Shown here: piece after piece, positions 17,730-25,485 of the stretch
How the letters are laid out: every line of letters begins with the position of its first letter
Numbering within the stretch: the first letter of the stretch is position 1
From: Eubacteriales bacterium
GTDB lineage: Bacteria; Bacillota; Clostridia; Lachnospirales; Lachnospiraceae
DNA length: 64,000 bases
Reading direction: 5' to 3'
NCBI GenBank assembly: GCA_030524455.1
Contig: JAUNGT010000002.1
Coordinates: 115,508 to 179,507, forward strand
Made by a program: the position numbers and the translations under genes
Notes under the pieces: model-generated
Database searches by the model: none
Told to the model about the DNA's origin: nothing
Seen by the model: the letters and a program-made list of their open reading frames with translations, nothing else

Positions 17730-18089
17730 TTATTCTCCTTTCTCTCCGGTTGTTTCAACTTCCAGATTTAAACGCCACTCAAATTCACTGATCATCTGCT
17801 TCATAGATTCCATTACCGCAGCGCTGAGCGGAGGATCGAACAGCATTTTTACTCGCAACAATATATAAGACTTTACGCTCTCCAATCGAACGGATTCTGC
17901 CAAAAAATCACTCCATGTGGCCAAATCATCCTGAATTGTGAATCCCTCTGCCGGTCCGACTCCCAATTGTGTAAGGACCATGAACGCTGTATTGATGTGC
18001 ATAATAATGTCGGGATCAAAGTGTGTATAGTTCTCTTCAATTCCCAGCATCTTCTTAATAGAAATTAATATGCTTTCATTCATATCCAT
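17730..18089 (-). CDS. Putative head-tail connector (gp6-like)
   Basis: 119 residues from ATG 18089, with AAGGAG eight bases upstream. The all-helical pattern with ESILISIKKMLGIEENYTHFD at the start, a TQLGVGPAEGF turn and KSYILLRVKMLFDPP near residue 85 matches the gp6-like connector family, which extends the portal ring. In most HK97-type phages it lies after the capsid gene; here it precedes TerL. A gap of one base separates it from the next start. Confidence 0.65.
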   Translation of the reverse strand: MDMNESILISIKKMLGIEENYTHFDPDIIMHINTAFMVLTQLGVGPAEGFTIQDDLATWSDFLAESVRLESVKSYILLRVKMLFDPPLSAAVMESMKQMISEFEWRLNLEVETTGEKGE

Positions 18090-18103
18090 AATTGCATCTC
18101 CTT

Positions 18104-18520
18104 TTAGTGTCTCCATGGACAAGTGTCGTTTGGTTTTCGATCAACCGGCATTTTTGTAATCAGACTTTCATCACCGTAATGAATTGCATTGTGTGTGATA
18201 TGTGTCGTTGTGATCAAATAATCCGGATTCAGAAGGAAATCCGTTTTGAATTGGATGTCGCTTAACGAAATTGGATTCATGTGATGAATGATAATTCCAC
18301 GGTCAATCGGGCGATCCGTAATCCCGAGATCACATCCGTAATCACGGACAATTACAATATTTCGAACACGTTTCCATTCTGCTGATTTGTAGAATATCTG
18401 ATTTATGTATCGGTCAAAACCGAATGTTTCTTTTCCTACCTTACCGTCCAGCTTTAAATATGCATAGCGTTCTTCAAAAGTCGGCAATTGACGCAACTCC
18501 CGATAGGACCTAATAATCAT
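18104..18520 (-). CDS. HNH-type endonuclease
   Basis: 138 residues. FYKSAEWKRVRN followed by RDYGCDLGI, IIIHHMNPI and a late THITHNAIHYGD is the beta-beta-alpha metal layout of HNH nucleases that accompany terminases in cos-type phages and are needed for cos cleavage in several of them. The usual zinc cysteine pairs are reduced (only one Cys near the HH). The start overlaps the preceding gene by 11 bases. Its neighbour to the right is TerS-like, as expected. Confidence 0.75.
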   Translation of the reverse strand: MIIRSYRELRQLPTFEERYAYLKLDGKVGKETFGFDRYINQIFYKSAEWKRVRNIVIVRDYGCDLGITDRPIDRGIIIHHMNPISLSDIQFKTDFLLNPDYLITTTHITHNAIHYGDESLITKMPVDRKPNDTCPWRH

Positions 18521-18851
18521 CGTCTTCTCTGTCTCCGTGACCGCTGTAGCGTTTCATTGCTGCGATAGCGGCTTCGTATTTTTCTTCCGTTTTCTTTGCC
18601 GATCTTAAAACTTCAGCTTTTGCCTTAAGAAGCTCATTTTCCTTTTCGAGCTTTTCTCTTTCCAGACGTTCTTTCGCAGAAGCCCACCGGATAATGGAAG
18701 TTGTTTCCTGAGAGGTTGCCGTCCCATTTTTCAGACGTTCTTCTACCAGATTCATTGCCAACGCAATCAAACGGTTTTCTTGTGCTTCCGGCGTCAAAGC
18801 CGGGCGACTCTTTTTAATGTGTTCTTTCTCTTCCGGCTTTTGTTTTCGCAT
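18510..18851 (-). CDS. Putative terminase small subunit
   Basis: 113 residues from ATG 18851 (AAAGGAG upstream). The protein is basic at the N-terminus (RKQKPEEKEHIKKSRPALTPEAQ) and then a long coiled coil (RLEREKLEKENELLKAKAEVLRSAKK), ending in a short acidic tail. This arrangement is common for a TerS-like family next to HNH and TerL in clostridial phages. TerS binds the packaging site. No clear helix-turn-helix is evident, so the assignment leans on order and recall. Confidence 0.6.
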   Translation of the reverse strand: MRKQKPEEKEHIKKSRPALTPEAQENRLIALAMNLVEERLKNGTATSQETTSIIRWASAKERLEREKLEKENELLKAKAEVLRSAKKTEEKYEAAIAAMKRYSGHGDREDDDY

Positions 18852-19203
18852 TGTTTTAACTCCTTTTAGCATGAAATGTTTGCTCTTTCTTTTATCAATT
18901 CCGCGTGCTATCCAGTGTTTAAAAGAGTCCATAAAGCGGTCATAGAAAGCTCCGAATAACTATTCCAACACACGGAAGGGAGGCGCGCATCACAATGTAT
19001 GGAGGATAACGCATCTTTATGGACTCTTTTAAACACTGACCCCCCTGGAAATATCTCATAAAATATCCCTCCGGAGAATTTTTTAAGACCGCCGCGATGA
19101 CAGAGGGGGTGTTATTTTTGCAGACCCCCTCCCCTATCATCCAAGATCTTCCAGAAAAATACAGATTGTTCTTTGAGAAATTTTTTTAATATTTTTTTTT
19201 ATT
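18852..19203. other. Non-coding region upstream of TerS, candidate cos/packaging site
   Basis: About 350 bases without a supportable gene, next to TerS and HNH, where cos sites of HNH phages are found. It contains a 24-bp inverted repeat, a G/C-rich 8-bp hairpin (19103-19131), a run of six C near 19040 and a T-rich stretch near 19180-19205. No promoter or gene could be supported. The cos assignment is inference. Confidence 0.4.
18913..19038. repeat. 24-bp perfect inverted repeat around a 78-base spacer
   Basis: Bases 18913-18936 are the exact reverse complement of 19015-19038. The left arm lies just upstream of the TerS start. The arms could pair in single-stranded DNA or RNA, or form two binding sites for one protein. 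Confidence 0.85.
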
Positions 19204-19464
19204 TTACGAAGCCGCAGCGCCGGCATCCCGACGATAGACCTTCTTGTACATGTTCATGAAGTCATACTTAATGATCTCGTCGATTGCCCTCTCAATTTCC
19301 TCGTTGTTTTCCTCGTCTGACAATTGATCCGAGGTCCTTGCGATTCGTCCCAAGTAACCGCAGGAGTTATACCCATGCTCAACATCAAATAGAAACCATG
19401 AAGTGAACTGTTCGAACGGATCATACGGATTGTCTTTGGTTGTTAACGCACATGCATCACTCAT
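19204..19464 (-). CDS. Conserved small phage protein (86 aa)
   Basis: 86 residues, acidic, starting MSDACALTTKDNPYDPFEQ and containing FLFDVEHGYNSCGYLGR and a helical EENNEEIERAIDEIIKYDF tail. I recognise it as a small protein that often accompanies the large DFDGD-motif protein upstream, but I know of no function. It starts four bases after that gene ends, so the two are co-translated and may work together. Confidence 0.65.
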   Translation of the reverse strand: MSDACALTTKDNPYDPFEQFTSWFLFDVEHGYNSCGYLGRIARTSDQLSDEENNEEIERAIDEIIKYDFMNMYKKVYRRDAGAAAS

Positions 19465-19467
19465 AAC

Positions 19468-22236
19468 TTAGCTCACTCCCTTTCCATTCAAATACTTTGA
19501 CACCGTAGAACTGGAAATACCAATTGCCTCAGCGATTTCTGATGTAGTATACCCAGAAGCTTTCATGGCAGAGATCTTATTAATCTTTGCTGTGCTTAAA
19601 GTTTGAGTGGCACGAGGCGTTGCTCGCTGTCTTACAGAGTCAATGTCAGCATGATTGAGAATCTGGGACAGCCTGTTCTCACTGATTGCGCCTGCCTGTA
19701 TTGCTTCCCACTCACGATCCGTAATTTCAATTGGTTTCCTTTCGGCACCAACCTTTATTCTGGCCGCAGTAAGCGCTCTTTGACCTTCTTTTTTAATCTC
19801 CGCTCTGGTCATATCAGGATTTGCCTGTTTCTTTGCTTCTACAACGGCGTTAGCCATAACCTGGGCCTGGCGTTCGCGAGGGGCATTCTTTAATGCTACA
19901 TTAAGTTTGGCAGTGAGAGATTTCACCTCGCTGATATATGTCTCCTTCGCCGAAGCGGAATACGGTATCTTTCCAGCAGAAAGTATCTCTTTTCTTGCCC
20001 GATTGGCCATTGCCTTCAATCGATTGGCATAATCTGCATATGCTTCTTCTACGGGGTGCCCGGAGGATAAAGTATGTGCGTCCGATGTCTCCGCCATTTG
20101 TGTACTTGCCTGGGTACGCTTTTTCAGCTTTCCCTCTTTATCGACGTACTCTGGATTATCTACCTGTTTCCATACAAGCGCACCAGTATTGGGATCAATG
20201 GTTGGACTTCCCTGGCGTTTTACGATAGAAACTTCCGATTTCGCACGAGATATTAAAGTCGATGCTCCCTCACGATATCGTCCGTCAGAGTCTACCCGTC
20301 CCTGGTAATTCTTTTTTAAAGATGCGATTCCATTATCGATCTCGCTTTGCTTATAATCCAGTTTATGCTTTTCTGCATCGATAACCACCATGCTGTGACG
20401 AACCGCTCGTGCTAGCTCATCCGGCTCAGCACCCTTCAACGTCATGTCCGTAATCAGATTCGAAATTTTGCCCATCTCCGTTTGGGTATTTTTCATTATC
20501 CGTATTTTCTGACCGTTGGCATTGAAATAATCGTTTCCTTTTTTGACAGTTCCGTATTCCATTTTAGGATCGAAATCTTCCAATCCCGTTAATTGTCTGG
20601 TTGATGTAATGCGAACACGGCTGCTGGACGAATTACACGGAATAACCATAACCGTGTCCCCATCAAAATCTGCTCCCGACAATCGTTCTGCAACCTTCGC
20701 ATTGATTCCAATTGCATCGGCCGGCGTAGTTCCCAGGATACTTTTGCCTTCCTGTTGCCTGTTATTTACCTTCAGAATCGGTATCTCAAACGTTCCGCCG
20801 TGCGGATATCTGATAAGAGCGACCGTTTCTCCATCGCGATAATTTGGCGCGTAGACCTCATTATCTTTAATCGTGGTAAGAGGCAGGATAACCTGATACT
20901 TCTGTCTCGGAAGGGCAGCTGCATACAAATGGACCGCCGCGGAATCGCAGTCATCCGAAAAAGATTTCAACAAATTCTTTTTCACGGTGGGATTATTTAA
21001 AGCTAAGATTTCATCCAACTCTGCCTGCTTATCGGAAGCTGCCAGGTTTAACTGTTTTTTTACAAGCTGCAAACTCTGCTTGGACAGAAATTGAGACGGA
21101 AGTTTTTTAGCCCATTCGCCCCAGTCCCCCTCTTCTGCTCGCTTGTTAATCAACGATAGACGTTCCTTGCCATTCTTATCAATGTAATAGCTCTGTCCCC
21201 CACGCTCTTTAATCAAAGATCCAAACGGGTTATCCGGATCATCCTTAATATTCTTCAGAACATCTCCCATGGGGGTTCCAACTTTTTTATTGGTATTGAA
21301 CCGAACGTCAATCCCTTCCGGAAGATCGTCGGTATATACGGCCATTCCCTTTAAATATTTTGATCCGTCTACCAAAATTCTGACCTGTGCGTAATGGGAA
21401 TCTCCCAAAGAAAGATCCTCTACGCCGCGTCGAATCTCCATAACGCCATCTTTGTTCTTTCCGCCTTCTTCTGCATATCGGATCTGCAGACGCTTCGAAT
21501 CCATGCTCTCCGGATAAACGAAAGCTTTTTTAAAGGTTTGTCCATCGTCATAGGAAATATAATCCTGAAGAGAATGTACATTCTCATAGTTATAAATCTC
21601 CTTATGCTCTGTTCCGGGAGGACAAATTACTTTAAGATTTGTCTGCTTTCCGGGATTCGTAGCCTGCGGAACGCCTCCTCCATAAACCGGGTATCCTTCC
21701 ATTTCCAGCATATAAAGAGCCTGATTCAATTTCTCTTTTGATATTCCCAGTTCTTTTTCTACGCCGGTGCCAACATCTATCATTCCTTTTTCGTCGATTT
21801 GTTTTTTCAGAAAGTCTGCCGTTTTCCTTGCCTGATTCATTCTTGCTTCTGAATTTTCATTTAGCAGGGAACGTACTGAGGAATCGTTGTTATACCCCAT
21901 CTTTTCCGCAATTTCATTTAAGCTGAATCCTTTTTCACGAAGTCCTTTTGCGGTAGCCACATCCAACGCGCGGCGTTCATCCTTAGCAAGGCTAAGTTGG
22001 GTTCGAAATTGAGTTGTTGTTAAACCCATGGATTTCGCAATCGCCGGATCGCCGGTCCATACTTTTCCATTTTTATCTTTAAAGGTAAAATTCTGTGAAC
22101 GCAGCTCATCCACCCGACTCAAAAAATCGCCGCTGTGTTGATAAGGATTCTCTCCTGATCCCCAGGGATACCGGCCAGATCTTCTTATCACTCCATAATG
22201 CATCAACTCATCCAATTCCGGTTTCTCATAATACAT
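19468..22236 (-). CDS. Putative phage RNA polymerase (double-psi beta-barrel, DFDGD motif)
   Basis: 922 residues. Residues 519-531 read LSGADFDGDTVMV, the metal-binding DxDGD loop of beta'-type double-psi beta-barrel RNA polymerases. It is preceded by ALIRYPHGGTFEIPI (473-487), which parallels the arginine-proline strand before NADFDGD in beta'. A KGMAVYTDDLPEGIDVRFN block (296-314) may belong to the second barrel. The length is close to the single-chain YonO polymerase of phage SPbeta. There is a helix-turn-helix near 96-124 and a second at the C-terminus (893-918, TTSEIAEAIGISSSTVSKYL). Residues 12-28 (MHYGVIRRSGRYPWGSG) resemble a tag seen in other proteins of this phage. Polymerase function is inferred; activity is untested. 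Confidence 0.65.
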   Translation of the reverse strand: MYYEKPELDELMHYGVIRRSGRYPWGSGENPYQHSGDFLSRVDELRSQNFTFKDKNGKVWTGDPAIAKSMGLTTTQFRTQLSLAKDERRALDVATAKGLREKGFSLNEIAEKMGYNNDSSVRSLLNENSEARMNQARKTADFLKKQIDEKGMIDVGTGVEKELGISKEKLNQALYMLEMEGYPVYGGGVPQATNPGKQTNLKVICPPGTEHKEIYNYENVHSLQDYISYDDGQTFKKAFVYPESMDSKRLQIRYAEEGGKNKDGVMEIRRGVEDLSLGDSHYAQVRILVDGSKYLKGMAVYTDDLPEGIDVRFNTNKKVGTPMGDVLKNIKDDPDNPFGSLIKERGGQSYYIDKNGKERLSLINKRAEEGDWGEWAKKLPSQFLSKQSLQLVKKQLNLAASDKQAELDEILALNNPTVKKNLLKSFSDDCDSAAVHLYAAALPRQKYQVILPLTTIKDNEVYAPNYRDGETVALIRYPHGGTFEIPILKVNNRQQEGKSILGTTPADAIGINAKVAERLSGADFDGDTVMVIPCNSSSSRVRITSTRQLTGLEDFDPKMEYGTVKKGNDYFNANGQKIRIMKNTQTEMGKISNLITDMTLKGAEPDELARAVRHSMVVIDAEKHKLDYKQSEIDNGIASLKKNYQGRVDSDGRYREGASTLISRAKSEVSIVKRQGSPTIDPNTGALVWKQVDNPEYVDKEGKLKKRTQASTQMAETSDAHTLSSGHPVEEAYADYANRLKAMANRARKEILSAGKIPYSASAKETYISEVKSLTAKLNVALKNAPRERQAQVMANAVVEAKKQANPDMTRAEIKKEGQRALTAARIKVGAERKPIEITDREWEAIQAGAISENRLSQILNHADIDSVRQRATPRATQTLSTAKINKISAMKASGYTTSEIAEAIGISSSTVSKYLNGKGVS

Positions 22237-22239
22237 GAT

Positions 22240-22797
22240 CTATTCCTCCTGGGATTTTAACTTACTGATGATTTTGTCAAAGGATATTATTTTATCCATA
22301 ACCGGCACAATATCCTCAACCGTTGGCGTGAAGCAAATAATGTCATCGGACTGATACAGACGAAGCTCTGTTTCTATATCCGCCGGCTTTATATGATATT
22401 CCAAACAAAAAAGAGCAGCATATATAACAAGCTGCTCCATGTGAGCGGGAATTTCCCCGGTCTTCAAGTCATGTATTCTCAATAAGCCGTTTCGAAATGC
22501 AATCGCATCCGCCGTTCCAAAACAATTCTCCGAATAATAGAGAACCTGTTCCGGGGTCATTTTAAAGCCGATCGCATCGTTAACATACATGTTCAACGTT
22601 TTTTTCGATTTCGGCAACTTCTGTCTCAGCCGAATGCATCGCGCAGCAAATTCGTGAAGCTCTGTTCCTTTCTGAACTGCCAAATATTTTGCATACGCCA
22701 TTGCTATTTTCTCGTCGCTGTAGTTGACCCAATGATATTTGCTAGCGCTAAGAAACGCATGTTGCCCCTCATAATTCGAATGCTTGTTGAAGTTCAC
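22240..22797 (-). CDS. PD-(D/E)XK nuclease, RecB/Cas4-like
   Basis: 185 residues. GTELHEFA (H48), GTADAIAF (D97) and RIHDLKTG (D110, K112), followed by the QLVIYAALFC helix, form the RecB-type PD-(D/E)XK site. It is short and lacks Cas4 iron-sulphur cysteines. Such single-domain nucleases in phages act as exonucleases in recombination or DNA processing. The start overlaps the VRR-NUC gene by 29 bases, so the two nucleases and the polymerase-like gene form one operon. Confidence 0.8.
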   Translation of the reverse strand: MNFNKHSNYEGQHAFLSASKYHWVNYSDEKIAMAYAKYLAVQKGTELHEFAARCIRLRQKLPKSKKTLNMYVNDAIGFKMTPEQVLYYSENCFGTADAIAFRNGLLRIHDLKTGEIPAHMEQLVIYAALFCLEYHIKPADIETELRLYQSDDIICFTPTVEDIVPVMDKIISFDKIISKLKSQEE

Positions 22798-23059
22798 GCA
22801 ACACTTCCTCCTTGTTCTCCGGATAAATAAAACGAGAAAAAGACATCTCGTTCATTAATCCGACATAATATTCTTGATTCGGTTGTTTTGTTGCACGCGA
22901 ATTTTTTTTACACTCCAAAGTTGCCCATTTACTACGATAAAAAATTGTCAAATCCGGAATCCCCTGAATATAATTTGGATCGTTTTTTGTAACGACACAT
23001 CCCGGCAGCAATCTTTTTATTTCTTTAATCAGAGAAGACTGGAATTGATTTTCGTTCAC
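22769..23059 (-). CDS. VRR-NUC domain nuclease
   Basis: 96 residues, the usual size for a stand-alone phage VRR-NUC. GIPDLTIFY (D36) and ATLECKK (E49, K51) give the catalytic PD-ExK core, and Q5 near the start fits the conserved N-terminal Glu/Gln helix. Enzymes of this family cut branched or nicked DNA. It is the first gene of the operon that leads into the polymerase-like protein and follows a copy of the 29-bp element and a hairpin. Confidence 0.85.
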   Translation of the reverse strand: MNENQFQSSLIKEIKRLLPGCVVTKNDPNYIQGIPDLTIFYRSKWATLECKKNSRATKQPNQEYYVGLMNEMSFSRFIYPENKEEVLRELQQAFEL

Positions 23060-23102
23060 GGTTGCTTTCCCCCGAGTATCGAATGGTTATTGTTGGTTTC
23101 GT

Positions 23103-23148
23103 AATAAAAAGAGAAAGGGTATTATATAAAACGCATAATATCTTTCTC
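23103..23148 (-). terminator. Hairpin with T-run upstream of the VRR-NUC operon
   Basis: On the minus strand GAGAAAG (23148-23142) pairs with CTTTCTC (23117-23111), with an inner ATTAT/ATAAT stem, followed by TTTTTATT. It begins inside the last bases of the 29-bp element copy at 23148-23176. Confidence 0.6.
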
Positions 23149-23176
23149 TTCATAAAAGGGCATGTTTTTTTCGCGC
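23148..23176 (-). promoter_or_regulatory. 29-bp repeated phage element, copy 2 (upstream of the VRR-NUC/polymerase operon)
   Basis: Same two-block motif as copy 1. It is flanked on both sides by terminators, so it is isolated from upstream transcription, as a promoter would be. This copy alone also has TTGCGC 17 bases before TTTTAT, so a host sigma factor might use it too. Confidence 0.6.
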
Positions 23177-23178
23177 GC

Positions 23179-23212
23179 AAAAAAAAGACAGGGCGATAAG
23201 AACCCCGTCTTT
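23179..23212 (-). terminator. Terminator of the 364-residue gene
   Basis: Minus-strand stem AAAGACGGGG with CCCTGTCTTT, nine-base loop, followed by TTTTT. It lies 22 bases after the stop of the gene at 23234. Confidence 0.8.
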
Positions 23213-23233
23213 ATTGAAACTTGCTATTTTCCT

Positions 23234-24328
23234 TTATGCAGTTTTCAAATAAATGTCACCCTCTGCAGTTATGCAATATTCCCTTTCCGATACCATAGCT
23301 TGCAAAGCGTTCTGCAGATTCTTTCCCAGCACAGAATCTTCGCCGGTTGTGAGAGAATCTACAAGTTCGCCGATCATCGTTTCATATGCCTGCTTATCGA
23401 TCTTCTTCCGGCCGATTCCCTCTTTGTAATCGTCCACTCTCTTACGCAATTCACTGAAATTACCTAATACTCTTCTTTCACATCTCTGAATCTGGATCCG
23501 CATTTCATTTTTCACATATCCAATGTAATCTTTATCATAATTTTCAGAATAATATGTTTCCAAAATATTGGCCATTCCATATAATTGCATAGAAATATCA
23601 AGACAATGTTTGATCTTTCCCGCCTGCTCCATTAAAGCATCAATATCCGACAGACTCTTGTCTTTTACGGTGTTGTCCAAATCGTTCATGAAAAACTCGA
23701 TATCCTTCATTGCTACTTTTTTCGCTTCCTGCAGACTGGTTATCGTGGCCGCTCGCTGCTCATTGTGCATCATAATGGATGAAAAATTTTGATAGGCGTA
23801 TTTTACAAAGCTAACTTCGGACATCAATTCAGCCCTTTTGTCTCCGTACAAAAATTCCAGGATTTTATCAACGCTCTCTCGGATCATTCCCAATTCGTTA
23901 TTGATCATTGCTAAATAATATTGTCCTGAAGCAAGCGACATTGTGCTGAATATTCCTACAAAAGCTGCCTGCGCTACAAGTGGATGTAAGGATGCCATTC
24001 CGACAAACTTTCCTTGTTCACCCTGAATCATTGTGGCGAATCCGCCTTGTTTTAATGGTGTCAGTATCTGCGGAAGTCCAGCCGGATATTTTACAATATA
24101 GCAATCCGCCATGCTGGCAGCCCCAATGAGACCGGGCAATTGCGAATAAAGTGCCGAAACCTGCTTTTGAGAATTCGCATTTATGGAAAGTTTCTTATAT
24201 CCATGCTGCAGGTCGATATCCCTTTTGGGAACCTGAATATTCAGACCAGCACTCTCCATCACGTTAACTAACTCCCTCAACTCCGAAGTGTCCTGTTTTA
24301 TACCAGCTATATTTGCTATCTCGCCCAT
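23234..24328 (-). CDS. Unknown protein with hydrophobic helix pair, self-contained transcription unit
   Basis: 364 residues. It starts MGEIANIAGIKQDTSELREL (GGAGATGGAGAT before the ATG). Residues about 112-140 (ASLHPLVAQAAFVGIFSTMSLASG) are hydrophobic, and the remainder is helical and charged with coiled-coil character. I do not recognise a function. It is bounded by its own strong terminator and has about 145 non-coding bases upstream, so it is expressed apart from the replication and packaging operons. This suggests an accessory gene, for example lysogenic conversion or exclusion. Confidence in coding is high. Confidence 0.75.
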   Translation of the reverse strand: MGEIANIAGIKQDTSELRELVNVMESAGLNIQVPKRDIDLQHGYKKLSINANSQKQVSALYSQLPGLIGAASMADCYIVKYPAGLPQILTPLKQGGFATMIQGEQGKFVGMASLHPLVAQAAFVGIFSTMSLASGQYYLAMINNELGMIRESVDKILEFLYGDKRAELMSEVSFVKYAYQNFSSIMMHNEQRAATITSLQEAKKVAMKDIEFFMNDLDNTVKDKSLSDIDALMEQAGKIKHCLDISMQLYGMANILETYYSENYDKDYIGYVKNEMRIQIQRCERRVLGNFSELRKRVDDYKEGIGRKKIDKQAYETMIGELVDSLTTGEDSVLGKNLQNALQAMVSEREYCITAEGDIYLKTA

Positions 24329-24473
24329 ATCTCCATCTCCTCAGTCATAGCGTTTTTTCACAAAGGTTTTATCAAACCTATCGGTTCTACGAGTTCTTTG
24401 TCGCAAATATCTTAACATAGTCCGCGAAAGAAAGGAAGATATTAATAAATTATTTTCGGATATTTGTGCTCTT

Positions 24474-24686
24474 TTACAATCTTACATCGTCTCTTAAATT
24501 GATTTCCGGTTTCTTGGCATAGAACTTGCATACCGGCTCACTCCATTTGATGAACGAAATATCATCGAAATAGTCGCTGTGAAATTTGCTTAAATTTTCC
24601 ACATATGCCAGATATATATTTTTATAACTGCAAACGTCTCGATGATTACATCTCGCACAGATAGTTTCTCTGCATCCTTCGTTCAT
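24474..24686 (-). CDS. Small cysteine-containing phage protein
   Basis: 70 residues. CRETICARCNHRDVC has three Cys after an initial Cys (spacing suggests a zinc knuckle), followed by an aromatic SDYFDDISFIKW segment. It is a common small clostridial phage type; function unknown. It sits between the iteron-like array and the isolated 364-residue gene. Confidence 0.6.
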   Translation of the reverse strand: MNEGCRETICARCNHRDVCSYKNIYLAYVENLSKFHSDYFDDISFIKWSEPVCKFYAKKPEINLRDDVRL

Positions 24687-24742
24687 AATAACTCACTCCT
24701 TTTTGTAGAATCATTTTTCATATGCCACGCCAAAATTCGTCT

Positions 24743-24997
24743 TGCCCACTTTGCCCACCTTTTTTCATTACTTATATATATAATTGATTTTTTTCCTCAC
24801 GTTTAAATAAGAAAATAGGTGGGAAAGTGGGCACGGAGCCCGCAAACCCGCATAAATACTGGGTTTTTCGTGGCCACTTTTAGTTTTGAAAAGTGGGCAA
24901 AAAGTGGGCAAAAACTGGGTTTCTCCACAAAATTGACCGTTGAGGGCCAGAAAAAGTGGGCAAATGGCCACTTTTATAAACCACAAAGTGGGCAAAA
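24743..24997. repeat. Iteron-like array of AAAGTGGGCA repeats, candidate origin or operator region
   Basis: In about 255 non-coding bases there are five direct copies of AAAGTGGGCA (near 24824, 24890, 24901, 24953 and 24985), two inverted TGCCCAC copies (24743, 24752) and two inverted TGGCCACTTTT variants (24871, 24965). The neighbours are AT-rich. Such arrays are typical of replication origins bound by an initiator, or of multi-site operators. A ribbon-helix-helix gene lies immediately to the right. No reliable gene occurs from 24687 to 25029. Confidence 0.8.
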
Positions 24998-25010
24998 TTT
25001 ATGCCATTTT

Positions 25011-25022
25011 TAATCTAGATTA
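25011..25022. promoter_or_regulatory. 12-bp palindrome TAATCTAGATTA, copy 1
   Basis: Perfect palindrome just beyond the stop of the ribbon-helix-helix gene and next to the iteron-like array. The identical 12-mer occurs at 46513-46524. Possible dimeric repressor site. Confidence 0.4.
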
Positions 25023-25029
25023 GAGCAAA

Positions 25030-25200
25030 TCACTCCAATTTTTTCATCAAATCGTATTGATTTTTCAACCCGATTCTAAAAATATCAGACATTGAAAGAT
25101 AGGTATTCATCGTCAAATATTCGAGCATTTCCGTTTCCTTTGGACCAATTCGGATCGTTACTTGCCTATTTTTACGCTCTTTTTTCGACCCCTTTTTCAA
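25030..25200 (-). CDS. Ribbon-helix-helix DNA-binding protein (CopG/Arc-like)
   Basis: 56 residues from TTG 25200, chosen because GGGAGGTGA lies six bases upstream. A basic N-terminus (KKGSKKERKNR) leads into the strand QVTIRI, then a helix (PKETEMLEYLTMNT) and a second helix (SMSDIFRIGLKNQYDLM), the classic RHH fold that dimerises and inserts its strand in the major groove. It lies next to the repeat array and a palindrome, which are plausible targets. By analogy with CopG-type proteins it may control replication or transcription. Confidence 0.75.
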   Translation of the reverse strand: MKKGSKKERKNRQVTIRIGPKETEMLEYLTMNTYLSMSDIFRIGLKNQYDLMKKLE

Positions 25201-25261
25201 GAAAATCACCTCCCTTTCCTTTTGAATTATCGTTATTTCGTTTATCTTTTTAATTCATTTT

Positions 25262-25417
25262 TCACGTTTTTGTCTCCCATCTTACCGGTTTATGTGAGTA
25301 CAGATTAACCGGCTCTTCCAGACACTCGTTGCAGGGATCTTCTTTTTCTTTCGATTCAGAATACCTACATCGACTACAATATTCATGAAAATAGACTTCC
25401 TTAGACGATTCATCCAT
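25262..25417 (-). CDS. Small zinc-ribbon-like protein (51 aa)
   Basis: 51 residues from ATG 25417 with GAGGAGG eight bases upstream. EYCSRCRYSE and DPCNECLEE give two Cys-x-x-Cys pairs spaced for one zinc. It ends with HKPVRWET. The type is common in Firmicutes phages; function unknown. Confidence 0.65.
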   Translation of the reverse strand: MDESSKEVYFHEYCSRCRYSESKEKEDPCNECLEEPVNLYSHKPVRWETKT

Positions 25418-25485
25418 GTGTAAACCTCCTCTTCAAATGCGTAATAACATGTGTCAACATTCCATCCGTTATTGTTGCGCTAGTC

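Noticed and set aside
18940..19140. A 66-residue frame upstream of TerS
   Set aside because: It runs across the inverted repeat, has no good ribosome site, and lies in a likely control or cos region.
24768..24995. A 75-residue minus-strand frame through the AAAGTGGGCA array
   Set aside because: The sequence is generated by the repeats, with no Shine-Dalgarno and no plausible protein character.
24743..24997. CRISPR array
   Set aside because: The repeats are about 10 bp, unevenly spaced and in both orientations, with no cas genes; this looks like iterons or operators.
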